From contig NZ_LQIN01000007.1 of assembly GCF_001500065.1 (NCBI RefSeq), positions 59,934 through 123,933 of the forward strand: a stretch of 64,000 nucleotides of DNA. Reading direction: 5' to 3'. Origin of the DNA: Mycobacterium sp. IS-3022. Its GTDB lineage: Bacteria; Actinomycetota; Actinomycetes; Mycobacteriales; Mycobacteriaceae. The notes under the pieces were generated by a model. It worked only from the letters and a program-made list of their open reading frames with translations, was not told the DNA's origin and searched no databases. How positions within the stretch are numbered: the first letter of the stretch is position 1; every line of letters begins with the position of its first letter. The translations under genes were made by a program, and so were the position numbers. Below, one piece after another: positions 26,414 to 46,697 of the stretch.

Positions 26414-29400
26414 CTAGGTGATTTCGGCCGGCACCCGTGACGTCGACGGCGACGGCCCTATCCGCGACGGCCACCAGTTCGCCCGCCCGACCAGCGCTGC
26501 GACGGCCGGCACCGTGATGGTGCGGACCACGAACGTGTCCAGCAGGATGCCGACGCCGATCACGAAACCGCCCTGGACCACGGTGCCGATGCTGGAGAAC
26601 AGCAGACCGGCCATCGAGGCGGCGAAGATCAAGCCGGCCGCGGTGATCACGCCGCCCGTCGAACTCAACGTGCGGATGACGCCGTACCGCACGCTGTGCG
26701 GGGATTCGTCGCGCATCCGCGAGACAAAGAGCATGTTGTAGTCGGCGCCCACCGCGACCAGCACCACGAAGGCCAGCGGAGGCACGCTCCAATGCAATTC
26801 CTCACCGAGTATCACTTGGAAGGTCAGAACGCCGATGCCGATGGCCGCGAAGTAGGAGAGCACCACAGACCCGACGAGGTAAAGCGGCGCGATGATCGAA
26901 CGCAACAACACGACCAACGTCGCCAACACCACGATGAGGGCCATCAGGATGATGAATCGGATGTCTTGCTCGTAATAGTCGCGGGTGTCCCGCAGCGCAG
27001 CGGGAAACCCGCCCATCGATATCGAGGCGTCGGCGAGTGCGGTGTTGGGCTGAGCGCCCCGGGCGACGTCGTTGATCGCCGTGACCTGATCCATGGCCTC
27101 GGAGCTGAACGGGTTGAGCTTGGTCTGCACCAGATAGCGCACCGAGTGGCCGTCCGGCGAGACGAACGCCGCGGTGGCTTTCTTGAATTCCACGGCGTTG
27201 AGTACCTCGGGCGGAATGTTGAACCCCGCCATCGCCGAGTCGGCCGCGTCGTGCCGCATCGTCAACAAGAAGGCCGATGCCTGGTCGAGACCGGAGGCCA
27301 TCCGTTTGACCTGCTCGACGAGTTCGTCGACTCCGGCGGCCACTCGCCGGCTTCCGCCGGCCAGGCGGTCGGCGCCTTGCTGCAGGTCGGTCAAACCCGC
27401 TTCGAGGCCGCCGGGTTTGTCCAGCCCCATCTCACTGACCGCCTCGCCGACGACGGTGAGCGCACCGTTCAGCTTGTTCATCGTGGCGTTCAGCGTCTTT
27501 CTGTTCTCGACGCTCTCCAACTCACCGGCCAGCTGGTTGATCCGGTCTCGGCTTCCTTCGTGACGCGCGTCGACGACCCGCTGAAATTGCGCACGGGTGG
27601 CGCTGCAGGAGGGATTCGCATCGCAGACCGCATTGCCGTTCAACGCGAACAGGACGGGTCCCATCCAGGCGAACATGTCCTCGACGGCGCCGAATCTCAT
27701 GCCCGTGGCGGTGCCGAGCTTGTTGAGGCTGTCGATGAGTTCGGCGGCGACTTCGACGTACCGCACCAGCCGGTCGCCGCTGTACTCGGTTTTCATCGTC
27801 GAGACCGTCTCGAGCAAGCTATGGATACTGGGTGCGATCGCGTCGACCTGCGCGCGCATGTCGCTGAGCGAATCGGCCAGCGTGTTGGCGCCGGTGGCCA
27901 ACTCGTCGAGGTCGTCCGTCCGCCCTTCGATCTGGGCGGAACCGGCGGCCAGCCGGTCACCGACAATGCCGGCCTGGAACGTGGCCCGGAACTCTCTGGG
28001 CACCTCGCCCAGCGGTCTCGTGACGCCGCTGACCAGGGAGACGTCCGGCAACTGGGCGATGCGCGACGCCATCTGCTCCAAATCCGCGAGGGCCTGCGGT
28101 GTGCGTAGGTCATGCGGAGACTGGACGAGCAGGTATTGCGGGATGGACTGGCTGACCGGGAAATGACGTTCCAGCGCGGCGTACCCGACCGAACTCGGCG
28201 CCGACGCCGCCACGGCCTTGCGATCGTCATAGTTGAACCGCGCGAACACTGCGAAGCTCGCCAAAAGGATCAACACGAGCAGACTCGCGACCAGATGTGG
28301 CACGGGTCGACGCACGATCCGGATGCCGGAACGGCGCCAGAACCGCGCGGTCAACTCGCGCCGCGGCTTGACCCAACCGCGCGGCCCGGCCAGCGCCAGG
28401 ATTGCCGGCAGCAGGGTCACCGCGGCAAGGAAGGCAATGCCGATCCCGATTGCCGACGACACTCCTATCGTCCGGAACACTCCCATCTGGGTGAAGCTCA
28501 TGAGCAGAAAGGTGATCCCCACCGTGGCCGCAGATGCGGTGATCACCTTTCCGATCGAGATCAACGCGGCTTTGACCGCCCGGTCGAAATCCGCGCCCTC
28601 CCGCAGATAATCGTGATAGCGGCTGATGAGAAAGACCGCATAATCCGTTCCGGCGCCGGCCATGATCGCGCTCAGGAACACGATGGACTGATTCGAGACG
28701 CCCGAGCCGGTCAGCTGGGAGTAGCCGGCGACTACGGCTTGGGCGATGATCAGCGACGATCCGATCGTCACCAACGGCAGCAACATCGTGACCGCGCTGC
28801 GGTAGACCAACAGCAACACCAGCAGCACCAAGACGGCGATCGCGACTTCGATGGGCAGCCGGTCGTGCTGGCCTGCGACGGTGAGGTCCGCGACGGTGGC
28901 CGCCGGACCGGTGATGTAGACCTTGAGTGGTCCGGCCGCATCTTTGCCACCGACGTTGAGTTCGACGATGTCGGACACCCGGTTGAATGAGTCGAAGCCG
29001 CGCGGCGTGCCCAACTCACCGTCGAGGTTGACCGGAAGCACCCAGGTCGTCTTGTCGTCGCTGGTCAGGAACGGGCGCAGTTGTGGCGTGCGGAGGAAGT
29101 CCTGCACCGCCACGACATCGCCGACGTCGTCGCGCAGCGCATCCACCACCTTGCGGTAGGTGGCTTCGTCGGCGGGCACCAGGCCGGCTTCGTTGATGAA
29201 CGCGATGACCATGAGGTTGTCCGAACCCGACTCGTGAAAAGCCTCGGCCATCTTCTTGGCGGTGACGCTCGACGGTGCATCGCTGGGCAGGATGACGAGC
29301 GGATGCTTCTCCGACATCTCGTCCAGCGACGGGAATGCCAGCGGTAGGGCCAGCGCCATCGCGAGCCAAACCCCGATAACCGCCCACGGCCACCGCACTA

Positions 29401-29422
29401 CGAGATCGGCTAACCGCCGCAT
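26414..29422 (-). CDS. mmpL10: MmpL10-type RND lipid transporter of the TPP locus
   Basis: A protein of 1002 residues, typical MmpL length, with twelve membrane helices in two groups of about six after helices 1 and 7, and two large extracytoplasmic domains. The proton-relay Asp-Tyr pairs are present (AGAGTDYAVFL and AVGADYNMLF). The second loop has a long heptad-rich region and two cysteines (CDANPSC) that could form a disulfide. In M. smegmatis and M. abscessus MmpL10 exports the diacyltrehalose precursor of TPP. It lies 22 nt after papA3. Its TAG stop is in the same reading frame as the following FAAL gene. Confidence 0.93.
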   Translation of the reverse strand: MRRLADLVVRWPWAVIGVWLAMALALPLAFPSLDEMSEKHPLVILPSDAPSSVTAKKMAEAFHESGSDNLMVIAFINEAGLVPADEATYRKVVDALRDDVGDVVAVQDFLRTPQLRPFLTSDDKTTWVLPVNLDGELGTPRGFDSFNRVSDIVELNVGGKDAAGPLKVYITGPAATVADLTVAGQHDRLPIEVAIAVLVLLVLLLVYRSAVTMLLPLVTIGSSLIIAQAVVAGYSQLTGSGVSNQSIVFLSAIMAGAGTDYAVFLISRYHDYLREGADFDRAVKAALISIGKVITASAATVGITFLLMSFTQMGVFRTIGVSSAIGIGIAFLAAVTLLPAILALAGPRGWVKPRRELTARFWRRSGIRIVRRPVPHLVASLLVLILLASFAVFARFNYDDRKAVAASAPSSVGYAALERHFPVSQSIPQYLLVQSPHDLRTPQALADLEQMASRIAQLPDVSLVSGVTRPLGEVPREFRATFQAGIVGDRLAAGSAQIEGRTDDLDELATGANTLADSLSDMRAQVDAIAPSIHSLLETVSTMKTEYSGDRLVRYVEVAAELIDSLNKLGTATGMRFGAVEDMFAWMGPVLFALNGNAVCDANPSCSATRAQFQRVVDARHEGSRDRINQLAGELESVENRKTLNATMNKLNGALTVVGEAVSEMGLDKPGGLEAGLTDLQQGADRLAGGSRRVAAGVDELVEQVKRMASGLDQASAFLLTMRHDAADSAMAGFNIPPEVLNAVEFKKATAAFVSPDGHSVRYLVQTKLNPFSSEAMDQVTAINDVARGAQPNTALADASISMGGFPAALRDTRDYYEQDIRFIILMALIVVLATLVVLLRSIIAPLYLVGSVVLSYFAAIGIGVLTFQVILGEELHWSVPPLAFVVLVAVGADYNMLFVSRMRDESPHSVRYGVIRTLSSTGGVITAAGLIFAASMAGLLFSSIGTVVQGGFVIGVGILLDTFVVRTITVPAVAALVGRANWWPSRIGPSPSTSRVPAEIT

Positions 29423-29444
29423 ATCCTCACCCCCGCCGCTTCAC

Positions 29445-30902
29445 CTATGCGACACGCCCCCAGTGCCCGCTGTCGGCTACCAGTTCCGAGACCGACTTCA
29501 TCGTCTTCATATAGCGGGCAACCGACTTTCTGGCGACCGAATTGTCGGGATGCATGACTGCCATCACCGTGCCCTCGCCATAACGGAATATGTAGATGGT
29601 GAGCTGATAGGAGAAACGGCCGTCCGGATAGATTCCGATATTGTTCGCCAGCCCCATGTCGGCCGCCGCCAGAACAGCATTGAGCGGCGCAGCGCCGCCG
29701 TGAAAGAAATTCGACACGGGGAAATTCGGCTGTGGCCACCTCAGCCATGGCGCCAACTCCAGCACTCGGTAATACGGCACTTTGGCCATATTCAGATTCG
29801 AGTCGAAAGAATCCTGCGCCGCCCACGCGGCGTCGCCGAATGAAGCCGCGCCTATCGGCACGGTGATCGGAATCAACCCCGTGAACCAGCCTTGCGTCAT
29901 GAAATTGTCGGTGCCAGTGCGGGAATCCCGCGGCGTGAGACCGTAATAGGTGAGAGCACCCGTCAACTCGTGTTCCACCTGGGCGAGGCAGGCGAACAAG
30001 CCGCCGATGAAACGTGCGCCGGCCGCCGTGCAAGCTGATTCGAAGCGCTCGGTCTGCGCGGGGTCCATCAGGACTTCCGACATCATGTCACTGCTGGTCG
30101 ACTCCAGCGGATTGCCAAGCGGCAGCGGGAATTCGGGGAAGCCGCCCTCGTTTTCTTCGGCGAACTCGATCCATGCCCGAACCTCGGGCGAATCCACGGT
30201 CAACGCCGATGTGCGCTCACGTTCGCGGACACAGAAATCATCGAAGCTCCCGGCATCGGGAAGCGTGAGCGCATCTCCGCCTTCGCTCAGCGCCGAATAC
30301 ATCCCGTTGGCTTCCAACATTGTTGTGCCGATCAATGTCGCGTCCCCGTGAACGTGATCCATGGCGGCGAAGAAAGTGAAGTAGTCCTCGTTCTGGTTTA
30401 TTCCGAAAGTGAAGCAGCCCCACTCCAATGGAGGCGGTATGCCGACCACATGCGCGTGTATCTCGTCGACCGTCATGTTGCCGTGGTCGATCGGCATGAA
30501 TTCGATGTCAGCCGGATCGACGATGGCGTGCCGAATGAACTCGCCATCGCCGACCGGTTCGAACCAACTGCGAAATGTGTCGTGCCGACGTAAGTAGGCG
30601 TTGACGGCGTGGTCCATCGCCGCGATATCGCACTGGCCGGACACATCGCAGCTGGCGATGATCTGCCGGGAGAAGTTCAGCCCCGCCGAAGCCCGTTGGC
30701 AGAAGTTGCGAAGATGTTGCGTCTGCATGTAACTGACCGGCACCGTACTGACCGGCGCGTGGCGCGCCTTTTCCGCGGCGGCGGCCGTCGGATGCCAGGA
30801 AGTGACGGTGCCCGGCTTCAGCGACCATTCCTCAAGTGCGCCAACCGTGATCTTGCCGATCCGCAAAACGTCGTCCTCCCGCTCGGCCGACGGTTCCGAC
30901 AT
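29445..30902 (-). CDS. papA3: PapA3-type trehalose acyltransferase of the TPP locus
   Basis: A protein of 485 residues of the polyketide-associated (condensation-like) acyltransferase family. The active-site HxxxD is at H183-D187 (DHVHGDAT). The structural DFGWG-type motif of NRPS condensation domains is replaced by NNIGIYPDGRFSYQL, as in other PapA proteins. PapA3 esterifies trehalose with fatty acyl chains at the cytoplasmic face, giving the intermediate exported by MmpL10. ATG 30902 is the first in-frame ATG before the conserved KITVGALEEWSLKPG; the longer upstream frame overlaps the promoter. It is divergent from pks across 186 bp and is the first gene of a four-gene operon. Confidence 0.92.
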   Translation of the reverse strand: MSEPSAEREDDVLRIGKITVGALEEWSLKPGTVTSWHPTAAAAEKARHAPVSTVPVSYMQTQHLRNFCQRASAGLNFSRQIIASCDVSGQCDIAAMDHAVNAYLRRHDTFRSWFEPVGDGEFIRHAIVDPADIEFMPIDHGNMTVDEIHAHVVGIPPPLEWGCFTFGINQNEDYFTFFAAMDHVHGDATLIGTTMLEANGMYSALSEGGDALTLPDAGSFDDFCVRERERTSALTVDSPEVRAWIEFAEENEGGFPEFPLPLGNPLESTSSDMMSEVLMDPAQTERFESACTAAGARFIGGLFACLAQVEHELTGALTYYGLTPRDSRTGTDNFMTQGWFTGLIPITVPIGAASFGDAAWAAQDSFDSNLNMAKVPYYRVLELAPWLRWPQPNFPVSNFFHGGAAPLNAVLAAADMGLANNIGIYPDGRFSYQLTIYIFRYGEGTVMAVMHPDNSVARKSVARYMKTMKSVSELVADSGHWGRVA

Positions 30903-30917
30903 CGGCCGTGCGGGATC

Positions 30918-30923
30918 AACATA
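30918..30923 (-). promoter_or_regulatory. -10 element (TATGTT) for the papA3 operon
   Basis: TATGTT on the minus strand is 15 bases before ATG 30902, giving a leader of about eight bases. It is the best promoter candidate in the 186-bp papA3/pks divergent region; no convincing shared operator was seen. Confidence 0.4.
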
Positions 30924-31088
30924 CCCCCGCTTCCACGCAGTCGCCCGGCCTTGGCCGAACCTCGGAATCCGAACACCCCCATGCCACACGCATCGATGCC
31001 ATAGTCTCCGGGGGGGTTGCACTTCAGGCGCGAGACGCTGCCTTACCGGCCGTCGTCTGTGACCGCCGACGCATGGGAGGACAACGGC

Positions 31089-42131
<11,043 letters not shown>

Positions 42132-42135
42132 TCCC

Positions 42136-42195
42136 GCCGAGACTGCGGGCCGATCGCCGATCTGGCGAAAATCGCGATCTGTGAGCAGTTTCGGC
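42136..42195. repeat. 60-bp palindromic repeat, copy A
   Basis: Begins GCCGAGACTGC and ends GCAGTTTCGGC, imperfect inverted repeats (10 of 11 pairs), just after the pks stop. It shares 43 of 60 positions with the reverse complement of copy B (50251-50310), with the arms conserved and the centre variable. Being between convergent genes, it may act as a terminator hairpin. Confidence 0.75.
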
Positions 42196-42205
42196 GAAAC
42201 ACAAG

Positions 42206-43285
42206 TTAGGCCCACCGTTGAGCTTGCACCTCGGGCGGCAGCGCCGTCTGCAGCGGCACGTCGAGCCCGTCATAAATGCCGGGCTTCTGATTCGACAACC
42301 AGTCGAGCGCACCGAGCAATCGATTGGCCGCGGTGGTGTTGCCGCCATCGGCCCGGGTGCCGCCCGGCACGTCGGCGCGGGTCGTGATCGTCAGCTGCGG
42401 ATCACCGTCGATGATCACGCGGTGATCGCCGACGCCCTCGTCGGGATACGGCCAGTCGGGCGCACATGACGCGTGGATGCGGGTGATGTGGTCGATGACG
42501 ATGCGCTCCCGCCCACCCGACTTGCCGATGACCTTGAGCCAGAACGCGCCCTGCGTACCCTTTTCGAAGGTCCCCATCACAGTCTCGACGGACTCCTCGA
42601 GCGGACGGCGTTCGACCTCTTCGGTGATCTCGTCGATCTCCATGCCCAGACCCCGCCCGACGAGCCGGATGTTGCCGCCCCACACCATCGTGGGGATGGT
42701 CGGCAGCAGCATCATCGGGGTCTCGTCCATGGATCCGCCAAACCCGCACGACACCTTGACGGCGAACGGCTGGTTGTAGGTGGAGTAGTCGAAGATCTCC
42801 TGGCAGTGGATGGTCTTGATTTTCGTGCACAACCCGGCGGCGAGGACCGCGAGCGCGTCGTTGCCCCAACCGGGGTCGACGCCGCTGACCAGTAGCGCGG
42901 AGTTGCCCTCCGCCGCGGCCCGGGTGAGCCGGTCGACCCAGTCCGGCGGCGCCGAACGCGGATCGTAGAGCGAGTACAGCGACGGGGTCACGACGTGACT
43001 GCCGGCGCGTAGGCAGCGTTCGATGTCGCCGACCGCCTCGTCGGGGCGGATGTCGCCGGACGCCATGTAGGCGACGGCGTCGCATTGCGCGAGGACGGCG
43101 CCGACGTCGGTGGTGGCGGTGACGCCGGTCGGCGCGTCGAGCCCGGCGAACGTCGCGGCATCGCGGCCGGCCTTGTCCGGCGAGGACGTGATGACACCGG
43201 CGAGCTGCAAGCCGGGAAAAGCCACCGTCGAGCGGATGGCGCAGGCGCCCATGTTTCCTGTTCCCCAGACCCCGACGCGAAGCAT
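42206..43285 (-). CDS. NAD(P)-dependent dehydrogenase, dihydrodipicolinate reductase/diaminopentanoate dehydrogenase-like
   Basis: A protein of 359 residues. An N-terminal Rossmann motif (LRVGVWGTGNMGACAIRS) and the dihydrodipicolinate-reductase N-domain pattern are followed by a C-terminal domain with VSGVDPGWGNDALAVLA and CQEIFDYSTYNQP. It resembles mycobacterial proteins annotated dihydrodipicolinate reductase and 2,4-diaminopentanoate/amine dehydrogenase, but is too long and divergent to be DapB. Substrate unknown. A homologue occupies the same site beside pks in M. smegmatis, so a link with TPP has been possible but is undemonstrated. It starts at ATG 43285, divergent from fadE5. Confidence 0.8.
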   Translation of the reverse strand: MLRVGVWGTGNMGACAIRSTVAFPGLQLAGVITSSPDKAGRDAATFAGLDAPTGVTATTDVGAVLAQCDAVAYMASGDIRPDEAVGDIERCLRAGSHVVTPSLYSLYDPRSAPPDWVDRLTRAAAEGNSALLVSGVDPGWGNDALAVLAAGLCTKIKTIHCQEIFDYSTYNQPFAVKVSCGFGGSMDETPMMLLPTIPTMVWGGNIRLVGRGLGMEIDEITEEVERRPLEESVETVMGTFEKGTQGAFWLKVIGKSGGRERIVIDHITRIHASCAPDWPYPDEGVGDHRVIIDGDPQLTITTRADVPGGTRADGGNTTAANRLLGALDWLSNQKPGIYDGLDVPLQTALPPEVQAQRWA

Positions 43286-43432
43286 CGCAACACCCTATCG
43301 GGAGGGCAGGTGACGATTCTCACAGCGGGTCGAAACGGCCGGTCAAGGCCTTTTCAGCTGGGGTTTTGGCCGCCCGACCAACCAGGCGGTTAGTTAGCCT
43401 GCGGAAATTGTTCCGCGGAGGTTTGAGTTGAA

Positions 43433-43476
43433 GTTACTGATGGGTATAGTTCGGGGCAGTTACTGGTGGGTAACTT
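43433..43476 (+). promoter_or_regulatory. fadE5 operator/promoter with GTTAC-n6-GTAAC palindrome
   Basis: GTTACTGGTGGGTAAC (43459-43474) is a perfect GTTAC-n6-GTAAC palindrome overlapping a -10-like TAACTT (43471-43476). A degenerate copy GTTACTGATGGGTA lies 26 bp upstream (43433-43446), next to another -10-like TATAGT (43445-43450). Two helical-phase sites suggest a TetR-type repressor. Confidence 0.55.
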
Positions 43477-43523
43477 AGCCAGAAGTACCCAACCGTGAGT
43501 GGCTATCTCACCGAGGAGGAACC

Positions 43524-45359
43524 GTGAGCCACTATAAGAGCAACGTTCGTGACCAGGTCTTCAACCTGTTCGAGGTCTTCGGCGTTGACAAGGCGCTCGG
43601 CGAGGGTGACTTCGCCGACCTGGACATCGACACCGCCCGCGAAATGCTCGGCGAGGTCGCCCGGTTGGCTGAGGGCCCGATCGCCGAGTCGTTCGCCGAA
43701 GGCGACCGCAATCCGCCGGTGTTCGATCCGAACGCCCACTCGGTGACGCTGCCCGAGCCGTTCAAGAAGTCGATGCGCGCCCTGTTCGACGGCGGCTGGG
43801 ACAAGATCGGCCTCGACGAGGAACTCGGCGGCATGCCGATGCCCCGCGCCCTGCAGTGGGCCCTCATCGAGCACATTCTCGGCGCCAACCCGGCCGCGTA
43901 CATGTACGCGATGGGCCCGGGCATGGCCCAGATCATGTACAACCTCGGCACCGAGGAGCAGAAGAAGTGGGCCGTGCTGGCCTCCGAGCGCGGGTGGGGC
44001 GCCACGATGGTCCTCACCGAACCGGACGCCGGCTCCGACGTCGGCGCGGGCCGCACCAAGGCGGTCCAGCAGGACGACGGCTCCTGGCACATCGATGGCG
44101 TGAAGCGCTTCATCACCTCGGCCGACTCCGATGATCTGTTCGAGAACATCTTCCATTTGGTGTTGGCTCGCCCCGAGGGCGCAGGACCGGGCACCAAGGG
44201 TCTGTCGCTGTTCTTCGTACCGAAGTTCCTGTTCGATCCGGAGACCGGCGAGCCCGGTGAGCGCAACGGCGTGTTCGTCACCAACGTCGAGCACAAGATG
44301 GGCCTCAAGGTCTCCGCCACCTGTGAGCTGACGTTCGGCCAGCACGGCGTGCCCGCCAAGGGCTGGCTCGTCGGCGAGGTGCACGAGGGCATCGCGCAGA
44401 TGTTCGAGGTCATCGAGCAGGCCCGGATGATGGTGGGCACCAAGGCGATTGCCACGCTGTCCACCGGTTACCTCAACGCGCTCGAGTACGCCAAGGAGCG
44501 TGTGCAGGGCGCGGACATGACGCAGATGACCGACAAGACCGCGCCGCGGGTGACCATCACGCACCACCCGGACGTCCGCCGGTCGCTGATGACCCAGAAG
44601 GCCTACGCCGAGGGTCTGCGCGCGCTGTACCTGTTCACCGCGACGTTCCAGGATTCCGCGGTCGCCAAGGCGCTGCACGACGTCGACGCCGAGCTGGCGG
44701 TCAAGGTCAACGACCTGATGCTGCCGGTCGTCAAGGGCGTCGGCTCCGAGCAGGCGTACGCCAAGCTGACCGAGAGCCTGCAGACCTTCGGTGGTTCGGG
44801 CTTCCTGCAGGACTATCCGATCGAGCAGTACATCCGCGACGCCAAGATCGACTCGCTCTACGAGGGCACCACCGCCATCCAGGCGCAGGACTTCTTCTTC
44901 CGCAAGATCGTCCGCGACAAGGGCCAGGCGCTGGCGTACGTGGCCGGCCAGATCGAGCAGTTCGTCAAGAACGAGTCGGGCAACGGCCGGCTGAAGGCCG
45001 AGCGTGCGCTGCTGGCCACCGCGCTGGAGGACGTCCAGGGCATGGCTGCCACGCTCACCGGAGACCTGATGGCCGCGCAGGAGAATCCGGCCGAGCTGTA
45101 CAAGGTCGGCCTGGGCTCGGTGCGCTTCCTGATGAGCGTCGGCGACCTCGTCATCGGTTGGTTGCTGCAGCAGCACGCCGCGGTGGCGATCGACAAGCTC
45201 GACGCGGGAGCCAGCGGTGACGAGCGTGCCTTCTACGAGGGCAAGGTTGCGGTGGCGTCGTTCTTCGCGAAGAACTTCCTGCCGCTGCTCACCAGCACGC
45301 GCCAGATCATCGAGAACCTCGACAACGAGGTGATGGAGCTCGACGAGGCGGCTTTCTAA
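43524..45359 (+). CDS. fadE5: Acyl-CoA dehydrogenase FadE5
   Basis: A protein of 611 residues (Rv0244c homologue). FAD- and substrate-binding segments are [38 protein letters not shown] and [21 protein letters not shown], and the catalytic Glu is probably in [11 protein letters not shown]. At over 600 residues it belongs to the long bacterial ACAD group with an extra C-terminal domain. FadE5 dehydrogenates acyl-CoAs of broad chain length in beta-oxidation. It starts at GTG 43524 after GAGGAGG. A strong terminator follows. It marks the right border of the inserted TPP region. Confidence 0.93.
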   Translation: MSHYKSNVRDQVFNLFEVFGVDKALGEGDFADLDIDTAREMLGEVARLAEGPIAESFAEGDRNPPVFDPNAHSVTLPEPFKKSMRALFDGGWDKIGLDEELGGMPMPRALQWALIEHILGANPAAYMYAMGPGMAQIMYNLGTEEQKKWAVLASERGWGATMVLTEPDAGSDVGAGRTKAVQQDDGSWHIDGVKRFITSADSDDLFENIFHLVLARPEGAGPGTKGLSLFFVPKFLFDPETGEPGERNGVFVTNVEHKMGLKVSATCELTFGQHGVPAKGWLVGEVHEGIAQMFEVIEQARMMVGTKAIATLSTGYLNALEYAKERVQGADMTQMTDKTAPRVTITHHPDVRRSLMTQKAYAEGLRALYLFTATFQDSAVAKALHDVDAELAVKVNDLMLPVVKGVGSEQAYAKLTESLQTFGGSGFLQDYPIEQYIRDAKIDSLYEGTTAIQAQDFFFRKIVRDKGQALAYVAGQIEQFVKNESGNGRLKAERALLATALEDVQGMAATLTGDLMAAQENPAELYKVGLGSVRFLMSVGDLVIGWLLQQHAAVAIDKLDAGASGDERAFYEGKVAVASFFAKNFLPLLTSTRQIIENLDNEVMELDEAAF

Positions 45360-45380
45360 ACCCTTCCGACCGCTTCACGA

Positions 45381-45411
45381 GAACGCCCCCGGACTCTTCC
45401 CGGGGGCGTTC
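45381..45411 (+). terminator. fadE5 rho-independent-like terminator
   Basis: GAACGCCCCCGG (45381-45392) pairs perfectly with CCGGGGGCGTTC (45400-45411) around a seven-base loop, 21 bases after the fadE5 stop. The downstream tail is only weakly T-rich, as is common in mycobacteria. Confidence 0.85.
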
Positions 45412-45466
45412 TTGCGTTGCCGGCTTTCCCTCGCGAGGCGTAGCAGTCACCAAACCGCAAAAAAGG

Positions 45467-45560
45467 CGGGTTCGGGAGGGCAAATAGGTGCGTCACGTCA
45501 GTCTCGCGCGGTCGGCTTTCAACCCTTGCCGACTCTTCGGAATCGCCACTCCCGAACCCG
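45467..45560. repeat. 94-bp structured inverted repeat between convergent genes
   Basis: CGGGTTCGGGAG (45467-45478) and CTCCCGAACCCG (45549-45560) form a perfect 12-bp inverted repeat. Nested inside is GTCGGC (45511-45516) with GCCGAC (45528-45533). It lies in the 206-bp space after the fadE5 terminator and before the end of the F420-type oxidoreductase gene, for which it may be the terminator region. No coding frame is evident. Confidence 0.6.
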
Positions 45561-45617
45561 TCGTGCGATCGATCGTACGCCCGGGATCTAGATCACACCA
45601 GAGGTAATTACGGGCGA

Positions 45618-46559
45618 TCAATCGTCCTTCGATCGCAGCAGTGCGCGGGTGCGGGCACGCGTCTCGGCATCGGTGTCGAACATGCTCGCGACGAACTCGC
45701 CGACACCGGAATCGGCCAGTTCGTCGAGCCGCTGCGCCACGGTTTCCTCGTCGCCGATGATCGCGGCGTCCTCCGGCCCGGCGTAGCCTTCGCGGTCCAG
45801 CATCGCGCGGTACGACGGCAACTGCCCGTAAACCGCGAACTCCTCGGCGGCTCGTGCCCGGGCGCCCGCAACGTCGTCGGTGACGCTCACCGGCAGCGAC
45901 GCCACCACCCGCACCGACGTCTCCGACCGGCCGGCTTCGGCGGCCGCGGTGCGCAGCGTCGGGATGACGTGATCGGCCAGCGTCCTGGGTCCGGTCATCC
46001 ACGTCATGGTGCCGGCGCTGCGGCGGCCCGCGAGACGCAGCATCTGCGGTCCCAGGGCAGCGAGGTACACGTCCGGAGCCGGGGCACCCGGCACCTTGAG
46101 CGAACCGTGGGTGGTCCAGAATTCACCCGCGGTGTCGGCGGGCTCACCGGCCAGCAGCGGCAGCAGCGCGTCGAGATATTCGCGCATCTGGCGCACGGGC
46201 TTGTCGTACGAGATGCCCCACACGCCTTCGGTCACCATGCGGTGGCTCAGGCCGATACCCAGGCTGAACCGTCCGCCGGCAATCGTGTTGAGGGTCAGCG
46301 CGCGCTGGGCGAGCTGGGTCGGATGTTGGACCTGAATCGGCACCACGCCCGAGGCCACCTCTATGGTGTCGATCTCGCGGAAGGCGACGGCCAGGATGGT
46401 CAACAGGTCGGGATCGTAGGGCAGCTGGGCCATCCAGACCCGGCGGAACCCTTCGTCACGCAGCGCGGCGAGCTTGCCGAGGGTGGCGTCGAGCGGCGAC
46501 CGCCCTTCGGCGTCGGTGAGGAGTCCCACGAGGGACATGCTGATCTGCATGCCCACCAT
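45618..46559 (-). CDS. LLM-class F420/flavin-dependent oxidoreductase
   Basis: A protein of 313 residues from ATG 46559 (ATG 46550 is equally possible; ribosome sites are poor). The bacterial luciferase-like TIM barrel is visible in FRRVWMAQLPYDPDLLTILA, the GVVPIQVQHPTQLAQRALTL segment, GGRFSLGIGLSHRMV, and APDVYLAALGPQMLRLAG. The GLSH and cofactor-loop pattern is that of mycobacterial F420-dependent enzymes. The substrate is unknown. It is downstream of fadA2 on the same strand but separated by a hairpin terminator, so it is probably transcribed independently. Confidence 0.85.
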   Translation of the reverse strand: MVGMQISMSLVGLLTDAEGRSPLDATLGKLAALRDEGFRRVWMAQLPYDPDLLTILAVAFREIDTIEVASGVVPIQVQHPTQLAQRALTLNTIAGGRFSLGIGLSHRMVTEGVWGISYDKPVRQMREYLDALLPLLAGEPADTAGEFWTTHGSLKVPGAPAPDVYLAALGPQMLRLAGRRSAGTMTWMTGPRTLADHVIPTLRTAAAEAGRSETSVRVVASLPVSVTDDVAGARARAAEEFAVYGQLPSYRAMLDREGYAGPEDAAIIGDEETVAQRLDELADSGVGEFVASMFDTDAETRARTRALLRSKDD

Positions 46560-46589
46560 CGAAGCATCCGCCGCCAAAAGTTAAGAGCC

Positions 46590-46629
46590 CCGTACTGCCG
46601 TCGGGTCGGGGGGTCAGACGGCAGTACGG
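46590..46629 (-). terminator. Terminator hairpin after fadA2
   Basis: CCGTACTGCCGTC (46590-46602) pairs perfectly with GACGGCAGTACGG (46617-46629) around a 14-base loop, 68 bases beyond the fadA2 stop in its direction of transcription. Confidence 0.75.
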
Positions 46630-46697
46630 AGCTATCTGTCTATCGACATGGCCCAAACCGGCGTTACAACCGTCGGCACAACTTTTTTCGCGGCTTT

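Noticed and set aside
43484..43512. GTGAG-n7-CTCAC hairpin in the fadE5 leader
   Set aside because: Only five base pairs and no similarity to a riboswitch; likely chance.
43503..45176. A long open frame (over 500 codons) antisense to fadE5
   Set aside because: High GC makes long antisense frames common. The product is low-complexity, rich in Leu, Gly, His and Arg, with no domain, while the sense strand encodes a well-conserved enzyme.
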